Of a stretch of 13,694 bases of DNA, positions 1 to 6,304 are shown piece by piece. The DNA comes from an uncultured Azospirillum sp. (lineage in GTDB: Bacteria > Pseudomonadota > Alphaproteobacteria > RF32 > CAG-239). Position 1 is the stretch's first letter; each line of letters begins with the position of its first letter. The notes beneath the pieces were generated by a model. It had not been told where the DNA came from. It ran no database searches and saw only the letters and a list, made by a program, of their open reading frames with translations. The stretch is taken from assembly GCA_900539605.1 (NCBI GenBank), contig UQCS01000038.1:1-13694 (forward strand), given 5' to 3'. The position numbers were made by a program, and so were the translations under genes.

Positions 1-111
1 ACCGTACCGTCCGCATATCCTCTAGCTTCTTATTTACTCTTCTCTTATAACCACCGAAGTTTTCGGCAACGAACTGTTTTGAAGTTCGTGCTGACGTTCA
101 GTGCGTCAGCG
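1..111 (-). other. Structured non-coding leader, probably of an rRNA operon
   Basis: This is the stretch transcribed from the strong minus-strand promoter. I see no credible reading frame in it. It folds into two clear hairpins: 91-96 with 104-109 (6 bp, 7-nt loop) and 70-75 with 83-88 (6 bp, 7-nt loop), plus a small third one at 56-64. The distal part on the minus strand (GGATATGCGGACGG, revcomp of 6-19) resembles from memory the stretch just ahead of 16S rRNA in alphaproteobacterial rrn operons. The 16S gene itself would lie beyond the edge, so this is unproven. A leader for another stable RNA or a structured 5' UTR is the alternative. Confidence 0.4.
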
Positions 112-117
112 AGGTGG

Positions 118-178
118 TTTATATGACACCCTTTTCCAAATGTCAACACCTTTTTTTCATTTTTTTGGTGAAAAAGAC
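118..178 (-). promoter_or_regulatory. Strong minus-strand sigma70-type promoter with UP-like A-tracts
   Basis: Read on the minus strand, TTGACA (141-146) and TATAAA (118-123) are separated by exactly 17 bp. Directly upstream of the -35 (147-178) are two A-tracts of seven residues, resembling an UP element. The stretch after the -10 (reading CCACCTCGC) is GC-rich, like the discriminator of stringently controlled stable-RNA promoters. Transcription would start near 111 and leave the window to the left. Matches to consensus are seen directly; the stable-RNA assignment is inference. Its upstream side faces infC, so the two units are divergent. Confidence 0.72.
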
Positions 179-304
179 GAACTTTTCAATAACCGTTTGA
201 ATACTCTGCATTTATAACACAAACTTTTTTGCCGGTCAATAGATACTTCATCTATGTTTTATACTTTTGGCCAGTTGGAATCCTTATATTAATGTATATT
301 TTAC

Positions 305-332
305 TTGCCAAACAATTTTCGGTTTGTAATAT
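305..332 (+). promoter_or_regulatory. Candidate infC promoter
   Basis: TTGCCA (305-310) and TAATAT (327-332) are 16 bp apart in an AT-rich stretch upstream of infC. A start near 339 would give a short leader of about 28 nt before the proposed AUA codon. The spacer contains a 5-bp inverted repeat (309-313 with 322-326). Confidence 0.4.
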
Positions 333-355
333 ATAGAGTGTTATTTAATTATTGC

Positions 356-361
356 AGGAGG
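356..361 (+). promoter_or_regulatory. Shine-Dalgarno AGGAGG that decides the infC start
   Basis: A perfect AGGAGG ends 5 nt before an in-frame ATA at 367. The only in-frame conventional start nearby, TTG at 352, lies upstream of and partly adjacent to this Shine-Dalgarno, so it cannot be served by it, and no comparable site precedes 352. The ribosome site therefore points to 367. Confidence 0.7.
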
Positions 362-366
362 CTAAA

Positions 367-906
367 ATATCTAAAGAAAATACGAATGCGCCAGTACGAG
401 AAGACGACGGACCGCGCGTTAATCAGGAAATCAGAGTCAGGGAAGTCCGTTTAATTGACGAGAACGGCGAAAACAAGGGGATTGTTTCGATTCGTGAAGC
501 TTTGGCACTCGCCGGGGAAGCCGGACTTGATTTAATCGAAATCTCACCGCAGGCAGTTCCGCCGGTTTGCAAAATCTTTGATTACGGCAAATATAAATAC
601 GAGTTGCAGAAAAAGAAAAACGAAGCCAAGAAGAACCAGAAAGTGGTGAATATTAAAGAACTTAAGCTTCGTCCGATGATCGATACTCACGATTATGAAG
701 TTAAAATCAAACAGGCCAAGAAGTTTCTGTCTCAAGGCGACAAAGTCAAATTTACCATGCGATTTAAGGGCCGCGAGATGAGCGCCAACGATATGGGCAA
801 AGCCGTGCTGACCAGAATCGTTGAGGATTTGGAAGGAATCTGTAAAGTCGAATCGGAGCCGAAACTGGAAGGACGCCAGATGATGATGGTCGTGGCCCCT
901 CAATAA
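367..906 (+). CDS. infC: Translation initiation factor IF-3, likely AUA start
   Basis: IF-3 binds the 30S subunit, keeps subunits apart and checks initiator tRNA and start codon. The 179-aa product has the usual two-domain form: an N domain (about 16-85) with the family signature KIFDYGKYKYE (69-79), a lysine-rich linker (80-100), and a C domain (about 100-178) with FKGREM (133-138) and the terminal EGRQMMMVVAP. Length is normal. I chose ATA 367 because it sits 5 nt after a perfect AGGAGG; TTG 352 would give 184 aa but lacks its own ribosome site. Rare start codons are a known feature of infC (AUU in E. coli) and let IF-3 repress its own translation, so autoregulation is likely here. rpmI and rplT do not follow; a terminator does, so infC is monocistronic. 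Product certain, start fairly so. Confidence 0.97.
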   Translation: MSKENTNAPVREDDGPRVNQEIRVREVRLIDENGENKGIVSIREALALAGEAGLDLIEISPQAVPPVCKIFDYGKYKYELQKKKNEAKKNQKVVNIKELKLRPMIDTHDYEVKIKQAKKFLSQGDKVKFTMRFKGREMSANDMGKAVLTRIVEDLEGICKVESEPKLEGRQMMMVVAPQ

Positions 907-934
907 CTTTCCCCAAATCTGTTGATAAATTTTC

Positions 935-967
935 AGACATCCTCCGAATCGAGGATGTCTTTTATTG
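935..967 (+). terminator. Rho-independent terminator of infC
   Basis: A perfect 10-bp stem (935-944 with 951-960) with a 6-nt loop is followed by a T-rich stretch. It begins about 30 nt after the infC stop. Confidence 0.85.
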
Positions 968-1113
968 TTTAAAAGTTTTTCTGATAATACTTGCGTTTTT
1001 CCTCTTCTTATACTATTATTACAGTGTTTTTCAATTATGTAGATATTATTTGTCTGCCGCGTTTTCCCAATGCGACCAAGATGGGATTTCTAAACTTCTA
1101 AAATTTTTCATTT

Positions 1114-1947
1114 ATGGAAAACAAAAAACTGATTGCGATTGTTATCGCTGTTTTGGCCGTTATTTGCGGCGTGGTTATTTACAATGTTGTGAAGAGCAAT
1201 CCGCCGCAGGAAGAACCTTTGCCACCGATGCAAATTGTGGTCGAAGAGCCTGCGATTGATCCTGTGCAGTACAACAGCGAACGATTCGATGAGTGTATCA
1301 ATGACATTGTCGTATCCATCGTCTACTCTTCCGGCTTCAACCAGACAACACATCCCGACGGCGAACGATTCGCATACGGGTTTAACAACACCGTTGTCGA
1401 CAAAAGACTGGTCAGAGACGGCGAATCGATCGGCAAAAAAGAAGCATTCGATGTCACCGTTCGTTATCTCAAAGAACATGTGCGGCCATTTTTCCGCCAT
1501 GTAAAAGTTCAGATGAGTGACGGACAGATCATTGCCGTTGCGCATTTCATCTACAACGTCGGCGGCGAGGCCTTTAGCGGTTATTCCGAAAAAGGAGAAC
1601 AACTCAAAAAGCCGTCCCGGTTGCTGACAGCAATTAATGACGAAGAACCCTCTACGGACTGCGTACGTTACTTTACCGGATTCCGCAACATGGGCGGAAT
1701 GAGATCTGAAGGCCTGCTGAAGCTTCGCTGGCTGCAAGCTGCTTTGTATTCGGAAATTGTGACGCCGAGTGATTTGGAAGCTGTCAATGCCATCGGAATT
1801 TTCGACCTGCATCCTTCTGTATTGTTCAAACAGAACCGGCCGGAAAAAGATGGGTATTACACTCCCAAACTTGACTATGAGACTGTTCAAAAGGCACTCA
1901 TGCAAAAAGGAATCGGCAAACCGACCAAAGAAGTGATGAAGTTCTGA
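1114..1947 (+). CDS. Membrane-anchored GH24 lysozyme-like protein, catalytic Glu replaced
   Basis: 277 aa. Residues 5-24 form one hydrophobic segment, so the protein is probably anchored in the inner membrane with its bulk in the periplasm. A Pro/Glu-rich linker (29-50) leads to a region resembling T4-type (GH24) lysozymes, which cleave peptidoglycan glycan strands. Matching landmarks are SGF...PDGE (73-84), YGFNNT (88-93), AHFIYNVGGEAF (143-154), and GLLKLRWLQAALYSEI (200-215), the counterpart of the family's GL..RR..E helix. The family's catalytic Glu, in the EGF/EGL position, aligns with Ser73, while the Asp aligns with Asp82. About 60 residues after 215 match nothing I recognise. No clear Shine-Dalgarno precedes the ATG, but no better in-frame start is visible. 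A strong terminator follows. The fold call is moderate; loss of activity is inference. It may instead be a peptidoglycan-binding pseudoenzyme. Confidence 0.75.
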   Translation: MENKKLIAIVIAVLAVICGVVIYNVVKSNPPQEEPLPPMQIVVEEPAIDPVQYNSERFDECINDIVVSIVYSSGFNQTTHPDGERFAYGFNNTVVDKRLVRDGESIGKKEAFDVTVRYLKEHVRPFFRHVKVQMSDGQIIAVAHFIYNVGGEAFSGYSEKGEQLKKPSRLLTAINDEEPSTDCVRYFTGFRNMGGMRSEGLLKLRWLQAALYSEIVTPSDLEAVNAIGIFDLHPSVLFKQNRPEKDGYYTPKLDYETVQKALMQKGIGKPTKEVMKF

Positions 1948-1964
1948 CGAATCGTACTCTGACT

Positions 1965-2004
1965 AAAAAAGCTTCCGTTTGTATGAACAAACGGAAGCTT
2001 TTTT
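1965..2004. terminator. Long hairpin terminator, usable in both directions
   Basis: An uninterrupted 18-bp stem (1965-1982 with 1987-2004) has a 4-nt loop. It starts with six A and ends with six T, so it has a U-tract on either strand. It lies 18 nt after the lysozyme-like gene. Confidence 0.9.
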
Positions 2005-2064
2005 GCGGCCATTTTCCCCATACGTCCGTCCTGCCAGTCGGATAAATTGCCTCTTTCTATTTAT

Positions 2065-2092
2065 TTGATGTTGTGATAACATATGGCATAAT
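2065..2092 (+). promoter_or_regulatory. Candidate promoter of the GrpB-family gene
   Basis: TTGATG (2065-2070) and CATAAT (2087-2092) are 16 bp apart, with an overlapping alternative -10 TAATAA at 2089-2094. The start would lie near 2099, leaving a leader of only about ten nucleotides. Confidence 0.4.
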
Positions 2093-2109
2093 AAAAATTT
2101 GAGAAAAAA

Positions 2110-2646
2110 ATGCTGGGACTAAAGAGAGAAACGGTAAAACTAACGCCACATCATCCGCAATGGAAAAACGATGCAAGGGACACTATTGCCCTTTTGAAAA
2201 AAATTCTGGGAAAAATTATCGTTGACATTCAGCATATCGGCAGCACTGCCATTCCGCATATTGATGCTAAACCGATCATTGATATCGTTGTCGGTGTTGA
2301 ACGACTTGAAGACGTTTTGCCCTATGAAGAATCTTTGCAACAACACGGCATTATCTTTCGCGGAGAGGACAGAATCGGACAATTTCTTTTTGTCATCGGT
2401 GATTTCACAAAAGATACCCGGACCCATCATATTCATATTGTTCCGCAAAACAGCAATACTTGGAACAATTATATAAATTTTAGGGACTACTTAACAGCAT
2501 TTCCTTCCAAAGCCGCTTTATATAACGCCTGCAAACAAAAACTGGCGCAACAATTTGCAAATGACCGCAAGAGCTACACCCAAGGAAAGCAAAAACTGAT
2601 CGAAACTTTATTAAGAGAAGCTGCCAGCTGGAAACAACGCAAATAA
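2110..2646 (+). CDS. GrpB family (UPF0157) nucleotidyltransferase-fold protein
   Basis: 178 aa, the usual size for this family. Landmarks in order: HHPQW (14-18), HIGSTAIP (42-49), AKPIIDIVV (53-61), RTHHIHIV (104-111), NFRDYL (123-128) and a C-terminal helical part with YTQGK (156-160). These match the GrpB/UPF0157 family, which has a nucleotidyltransferase-like fold and is found alone or fused to CoaE in other bacteria. Its reaction and substrate are not established, and I propose none. The ribosome site is weak (GAG at 2101-2103). The gene stands alone between two hairpins, so it is probably its own transcription unit. Family call is firm; function unknown. Confidence 0.9.
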   Translation: MLGLKRETVKLTPHHPQWKNDARDTIALLKKILGKIIVDIQHIGSTAIPHIDAKPIIDIVVGVERLEDVLPYEESLQQHGIIFRGEDRIGQFLFVIGDFTKDTRTHHIHIVPQNSNTWNNYINFRDYLTAFPSKAALYNACKQKLAQQFANDRKSYTQGKQKLIETLLREAASWKQRK

Positions 2647-2663
2647 TATTATCGGCAGATGAA

Positions 2664-2697
2664 ACAAAGGCAGTTTCATAACAGAAACTGCCTTTGT
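2664..2697. terminator. Hairpin between convergent genes
   Basis: A perfect 14-bp stem (2664-2677 with 2684-2697) with a 6-nt loop lies between the stop of the GrpB-family gene and that of the minus-strand secreted protein. The arms contain TTT/AAA but only weak T-tracts follow on each side, so termination strength is uncertain. It probably serves both genes. Confidence 0.75.
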
Positions 2698-2712
2698 GAT
2701 TTGATCGGAAAA

Positions 2713-3150
2713 TTACTTCCTTTTTTCCATTTTTTCGAGGACATACACCGTCGAATCGGAATTGCCGCTGACACTGATGATCATCCACCTTTGGCGGCTC
2801 AGTTCTTCGAGAAGCCGCGCAAAATCATTTTCATCTTGCTTCGGTTCAGGCGCCGTTACCGGCTGCGGTTCGGGAAGCCGCCACGGACCGATACAATCCG
2901 ACGGTTGCGCGCACCACCAACGATAAGGCTCGACCTCACGGGCAAAACTTTGTCGTTTGCCGTCACGGATCACATACGAAAGCTGGCCGTCACGAGTACC
3001 GATCACAATGATTTTACGTTCTTTCTTTGCCTCTTCAGCTTCAAGTTGCTTTTTGGCGCGGTTAATGTAATAACTGTCGGGAATGCTGATTTGCGCAAAA
3101 GCGGAAAGACTCCCAAGCAGCATACAAAGCGCCAACAAAAGTTTTTTCAT
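2713..3150 (-). CDS. Secreted protein of unknown function
   Basis: 145 aa; I do not recognise a family. Residues 1-19 are a typical signal peptide (MKKLL, hydrophobic core, AFA before Gln20), so the product is exported to the periplasm or beyond. The mature part has a Lys/Glu-rich helix (31-46), a beta-prone stretch IIVIGTRDGQLSYVI (47-61), a tryptophan- and cysteine-bearing segment (W78, W79, C80, C86, W90) that could hold a small disulfide loop, a Pro/Glu linker (92-104), and a terminal helix-plus-strand region (108-140). No clear ribosome site precedes the ATG. It is divergent from ligA and convergent with the GrpB-family gene. The signal peptide and the promoter upstream argue that it is real; its role is unknown. 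Confidence 0.75.
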   Translation of the reverse strand: MKKLLLALCMLLGSLSAFAQISIPDSYYINRAKKQLEAEEAKKERKIIVIGTRDGQLSYVIRDGKRQSFAREVEPYRWWCAQPSDCIGPWRLPEPQPVTAPEPKQDENDFARLLEELSRQRWMIISVSGNSDSTVYVLEKMEKRK

Positions 3151-3188
3151 AGCTTAGAATAGTTTAGTTAATAATGGAAGAATACTTT

Positions 3189-3217
3189 AAGTTACATTTT
3201 TTTGACTTTTTTGTCAA
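3189..3217 (-). promoter_or_regulatory. Candidate promoter of the secreted unknown gene
   Basis: On the minus strand a perfect TTGACA (3212-3217) is 17 bp from TAACTT (3189-3194). The -10 matches only partly. A start near 3182 would give a leader of about 30 nt. Confidence 0.45.
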
Positions 3218-3315
3218 GCAGAGTTACCGTTCTCTGATGTATTTGCCGCCATTTTGTTGTAAAACAAGATTTCCCGCATCATCGGTGTGAAAACGTCTTT
3301 TTATACTGGAAAAAT

Positions 3316-3344
3316 CTGTCGGGCTATTTATATTAGGCTATAAT
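3316..3344 (+). promoter_or_regulatory. Candidate ligA promoter
   Basis: A perfect TATAAT (3339-3344) lies 18 nt before the ligA ATG. Seventeen bp upstream is CTGTCG (3316-3321), a weak -35. The leader would be very short, and the ribosome site GAGG (3352-3355) falls within it. Confidence 0.5.
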
Positions 3345-3361
3345 ATATTAAGAGGACACCC

Positions 3362-5437
3362 ATGAAAAACGTATCAGATCTGACCCGGGAAGAAGCCGCC
3401 GCCGAATTGCAGCGAATTGCCGCGGAAATGGCCAGGGCCGACATTGCTTATTATCAAAACGACGCACCTTATCTGAGCGATGCCGAATATGACGCCCTAA
3501 AATTACGAAATGCCAACATTGAACAACTGTTTCCCGACCTGATACGTTCCGACAGTCCGTCAAAACGAATCGGTGCTCCGCTGCAAAGCGCTTTTGGTAA
3601 AGTTGTCCATCGTTTTCCGATGCTTTCGCTGGCCGATGTTTTTTCGATTGAAGAAGTGGAAGACTTTATTGCCGGCGTTCGCCGTTTTTTGAACATTGAC
3701 GGCGACATTGCCTTTATGTGCGAACCGAAAATCGACGGCCTTTCCTTTACCGCGCGTTATGAAAAAGGGGTATTTGTACAGGGGGCTACCCGCGGAGATG
3801 GTCAGGAAGGCGAAGACATCACCGAAAATCTGAGAACAATCGGCCAGTTGCCGCTGCAGTTGAAAGACGCGCCGCAAATTCTGGAGGTACGCGGCGAAGT
3901 TTATATGGCAAAAGCTGATTTTTTTGCCCTGAATCAAAAAAACGAATCGGAAGGAAAAAAAATCTTTGCCAACCCGCGTAACGCTGCCGCCGGATCGTTA
4001 CGACAACTTGATCCCGAAATTACCCGCCAGCGCAAACTCAGTTTGTTTGCCTATACTTGGGGAGAAGTCTCCGAACGCATTTGGGAGTCGCAGGCCGATT
4101 TCTTTCATCATTTGGAAAGATGGGGCTTTCCGGTCAATCCGAACAACCGGCTGTGCCGAAACGTTGCCGAAATTGAATCCTTTTTTGCTAATCTGATGGA
4201 AATCCGTGCTTCGCTTCCTTACGACATTGACGGTGTGGTCTACAAGGTTAATGACATCGCCTTGCAGGAACGACTCGGTTTCCTTACCCGAACCCCCCGG
4301 TGGGCGGTTGCACATAAATTTCCGGCAGAGCAAGCGTTTACCCGCATTCGCAACATTCGAATCCAGGTCGGGCGCACCGGCGCTCTCACCCCGGTGGCAG
4401 ATCTTGAGCCGGTTAACGTCGGCGGAGTCATGGTTTCGCACGCTACTTTACACAACGAAGACGAAATCAGGCGCAAAGATATCCGCATCGGCGACACGGT
4501 CATTATCCAACGTGCCGGCGACGTTATCCCTCAGGTGGTCGGCGTTTTGACCGACAAACGATCGTCGGATTCGCAACAATTTGTTTTTCCGCACATCTGC
4601 CCGCAATGCGGTGCCCATGCCATCCGCGAAGAAGACGAAGCGGTGCGGCGTTGTACCGGCGGCCTGACCTGCCCGGCTCAGGCTATTGAAAGACTCCGAC
4701 ATTTTGTGTCACGTGATGCATTTGATATTGAAGGTCTCGGCGGTAAAATCATCGAAGACTTTTATAAAGAAAAAATTATTCTCAGTCCGGTGGATATCTT
4801 TACCTTGGAAAAGCGCAACCAAAGCAGCGGCGAAGATCTGTTTGAGCGCAATCCCGGGTTGGAATTGGAAAAACGGGAGGGCTGGGGCAAAAAATCGGTT
4901 GAAAATCTGTTTAATGCCATTAACAAACGACGCACCGTGTCTCTGCCCCGTTTCATTTACGCTCTGGGTATCCGCCAGGTCGGGAGTGCCACTTCGAGAC
5001 TGATTGCTCAAAATTTTGAGAGTTGGCAACACTTTGAAGAACAAATGATCGCCGAAGAAACGGAAAAGCTGTTGGCAATTGACGGTATCGGCGAATCGAT
5101 GGCACATGACATCATTGAATTTTTTAAAGAAGAGCACAATATCCAAACCATTCGCGATCTGCGCCGGCAGATCCAAATCGAAGATTTTCGCGATCAGGTT
5201 AATTACAACTCGCCATTGACCGGGAAAACAGTGGTCTTTACCGGAACACTCGAAAAACTGACCCGCTCCGAGGCAAAAACAAAAGCCCTGGCCATGGGCG
5301 CCAAGGTATCGGGATCTGTTTCTAAAAACACAGATTACGTAGTCATCGGCGCCGATCCCGGTTCTAAGGCCAAAAACGCGGCAGAACTGGGCATTGCGCT
5401 TCTTTCCGAAGACGAATTTCTGGCCCTGTTGGCATAA
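3362..5437 (+). CDS. ligA: NAD-dependent DNA ligase LigA
   Basis: LigA seals nicks in duplex DNA using NAD+, joining Okazaki fragments and completing repair. The 691-aa protein is full length. Order of parts: N-terminal Ia domain (1-70, with the YYQNDAPYLSDAEYD stretch at 30-44); nucleotidyltransferase domain with adenylated Lys123 in KIDG (123-126), RGEV (177-180) and DGVVYK (290-295); OB domain (about 320-405); four-cysteine zinc finger (C413, C416, C431, C437); helix-hairpin-helix region (about 440-600); and C-terminal BRCT domain (about 616-691). All active-site motifs are intact. ATG 3362 has GAGG six nt upstream. No terminator follows; its stop is 2 bp from that of a convergent 80-aa gene. 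Confidence 0.98.
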   Translation: MKNVSDLTREEAAAELQRIAAEMARADIAYYQNDAPYLSDAEYDALKLRNANIEQLFPDLIRSDSPSKRIGAPLQSAFGKVVHRFPMLSLADVFSIEEVEDFIAGVRRFLNIDGDIAFMCEPKIDGLSFTARYEKGVFVQGATRGDGQEGEDITENLRTIGQLPLQLKDAPQILEVRGEVYMAKADFFALNQKNESEGKKIFANPRNAAAGSLRQLDPEITRQRKLSLFAYTWGEVSERIWESQADFFHHLERWGFPVNPNNRLCRNVAEIESFFANLMEIRASLPYDIDGVVYKVNDIALQERLGFLTRTPRWAVAHKFPAEQAFTRIRNIRIQVGRTGALTPVADLEPVNVGGVMVSHATLHNEDEIRRKDIRIGDTVIIQRAGDVIPQVVGVLTDKRSSDSQQFVFPHICPQCGAHAIREEDEAVRRCTGGLTCPAQAIERLRHFVSRDAFDIEGLGGKIIEDFYKEKIILSPVDIFTLEKRNQSSGEDLFERNPGLELEKREGWGKKSVENLFNAINKRRTVSLPRFIYALGIRQVGSATSRLIAQNFESWQHFEEQMIAEETEKLLAIDGIGESMAHDIIEFFKEEHNIQTIRDLRRQIQIEDFRDQVNYNSPLTGKTVVFTGTLEKLTRSEAKTKALAMGAKVSGSVSKNTDYVVIGADPGSKAKNAAELGIALLSEDEFLALLA

Positions 5438-5439
5438 AA

Positions 5440-5682
5440 TCAGAGAATAAACATCGTTTTGGCATGATGCCTCAGCCAGCGCTCGGTTCCCTTGCGGACA
5501 ATCCGCCGTATCCGTGCGGGCGTGATACCCGCTACCTGCCGGACCATTTCTTCTTCGGACAAATTTTCAATATAGTCGGCAAATGCAAATACCAACTCAG
5601 TATAATAGGGGTAGGTTCCCCCGTAAACAAATTTTTCTTCGGCATATTTCCAAAACATCCGATCCAGTTTTTCTTTTATCAT
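5440..5682 (-). CDS. Small all-helical protein of unknown function
   Basis: 80 aa; family not recognised. It has no signal peptide or membrane segment. The N-terminal half is rich in aromatics (MFWKYAEE, YGGTYPYYTELVFAFADYI), and the C-terminal half is basic and helical (TPARIRRIVRKGTERWLRHH, 54-73), which would suit nucleic-acid or partner binding, though no helix-turn-helix can be claimed. A strong ribosome site AGAGGG (5687-5692, minus strand) lies 4-5 nt before the ATG, the best evidence that it is a real gene. It faces ligA tail to tail. A plus-strand frame of similar length overlaps it but has no ribosome site. Confidence 0.65.
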   Translation of the reverse strand: MIKEKLDRMFWKYAEEKFVYGGTYPYYTELVFAFADYIENLSEEEMVRQVAGITPARIRRIVRKGTERWLRHHAKTMFIL

Positions 5683-5694
5683 TTTGCCCTCTTA

Positions 5695-5730
5695 GTACAT
5701 TATATGTAATATATAGTACTTAAAATGTAC
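5695..5730. promoter_or_regulatory. Three helically phased GTAC sites in the promoter region of the 80-aa gene
   Basis: GTAC occurs at 5695-5698, 5716-5719 and 5727-5730, that is 21 and 11 bp apart, close to two turns and one turn of DNA. The first is part of the palindrome TACAT-TAT-ATGTA (5696-5708). The AT-rich block between them includes TATATA-like -10 candidates for the minus-strand gene. This could be an operator for that gene, possibly autoregulatory; no known operator is recognised. Confidence 0.3.
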
Positions 5731-5800
5731 AAAAAGCAATACATCAAACAAAAAAATTTGCCGGTCTTAAAAAGCGGTATCTTCAATTGGCAAACTTTAA

Positions 5801-5828
5801 TTGACTTTTGGCAGGCTTATCTTACAAT
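5801..5828 (+). promoter_or_regulatory. Promoter of the LprI-like gene
   Basis: TTGACT (5801-5806) and TACAAT (5823-5828) are 16 bp apart, each one mismatch from consensus. A direct repeat TTGGCA occurs at 5787-5792 and 5808-5813, 21 bp apart, flanking the -35. Confidence 0.6.
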
Positions 5829-5860
5829 GTAACCACATTGCAACATAAGGAGAGGCAAAA

Positions 5861-6304
5861 ATGATTTACAAATTATGTCTGGCAGCCGCGCTGACCCTGA
5901 TCTCGTTTAACCTTTCGGCAGCCGATGCCGAAGACGAAAGCGACTATAACAAATGTTTGCGGGCGTCTAAGGAATTTACTGATGATGAGACCGCCATTTG
6001 TATGTCCGGTGAGGTAAAACGTCTGGATAAAGCCATTGCCAACTTGTACCAAAATACTTTTCTGAAAGTAGAACGGATCAAGAAATGGAACAACGGCAAC
6101 GGCATGTTCCGCGGCAATATCAAAGATATGCAGGATCAGTTTAACAGCTATCGCAGCCGTTTCTGTTCCTTTTATGCCACCACCATGGAAATATACAGCG
6201 GCTCACAAATGTATTTACGCAACGAATGTATGATGAAACTGACAACCGAGTATTACCAACGGCTGTCGCAAATGGCAATCGATTTTGACGCCGATCTGGA
6301 CTAA
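5861..6304 (+). CDS. Secreted LprI-like (DUF1311) protein, possible lysozyme inhibitor
   Basis: 147 aa with a signal peptide (1-20, ending LSA before ADA). The mature part is helical with exactly four cysteines (C32, C47, C102, C123), and the spacing C..TDDETAICMSGEVKRLDKAIANLY..., then QFNSYRSRFC (93-102) and a later Cys, matches the DUF1311/LprI N-terminal family. Members are periplasmic or lipoproteins; one, mycobacterial LprI, was reported to inhibit lysozyme. Here there is no lipobox, so it should be soluble in the periplasm. The usual Trp before the 'YR..C' motif is Phe95. A strong ribosome site (AAGGAGAGG, 5847-5855) and good promoter precede it. Its TAA overlaps the TAG of the convergent DUF4340 gene (CTAA at 6301-6304). 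Family call is moderate to good; inhibitor function is inference. Confidence 0.8.
   Translation: MIYKLCLAAALTLISFNLSAADAEDESDYNKCLRASKEFTDDETAICMSGEVKRLDKAIANLYQNTFLKVERIKKWNNGNGMFRGNIKDMQDQFNSYRSRFCSFYATTMEIYSGSQMYLRNECMMKLTTEYYQRLSQMAIDFDADLD

Noticed and set aside
49..119. Cloverleaf-like fold closed by a 7-bp stem (49-55 with 113-119), suggesting a tRNA or tRNA-like RNA
   Set aside because: No T-loop consensus, arm sizes do not fit a tRNA on either strand, and the closing stem overlaps the -10 and discriminator of the minus-strand promoter, so it would not be transcribed whole.
352..366. TTG at 352 as the infC start
   Set aside because: The Shine-Dalgarno lies downstream of it, no other ribosome site precedes it, and the added residues are not part of the IF-3 domains.
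991..1014. TTGCGT...TATACT as promoter of the lysozyme-like gene
   Set aside because: The spacer is only 12 bp, too short for a sigma70 promoter, and no -35 sits at the right distance from TATACT.
1108..1905. 265-aa minus-strand open frame opposite the lysozyme-like gene
   Set aside because: No ribosome site or recognisable domain; composition fits a shadow of the plus-strand gene, which has a membrane anchor and family motifs.
2659..3162. 167-aa plus-strand frame opposite the secreted unknown gene
   Set aside because: Begins in a hairpin arm and lacks a ribosome site, whereas the minus-strand frame has a clear signal peptide and a promoter.
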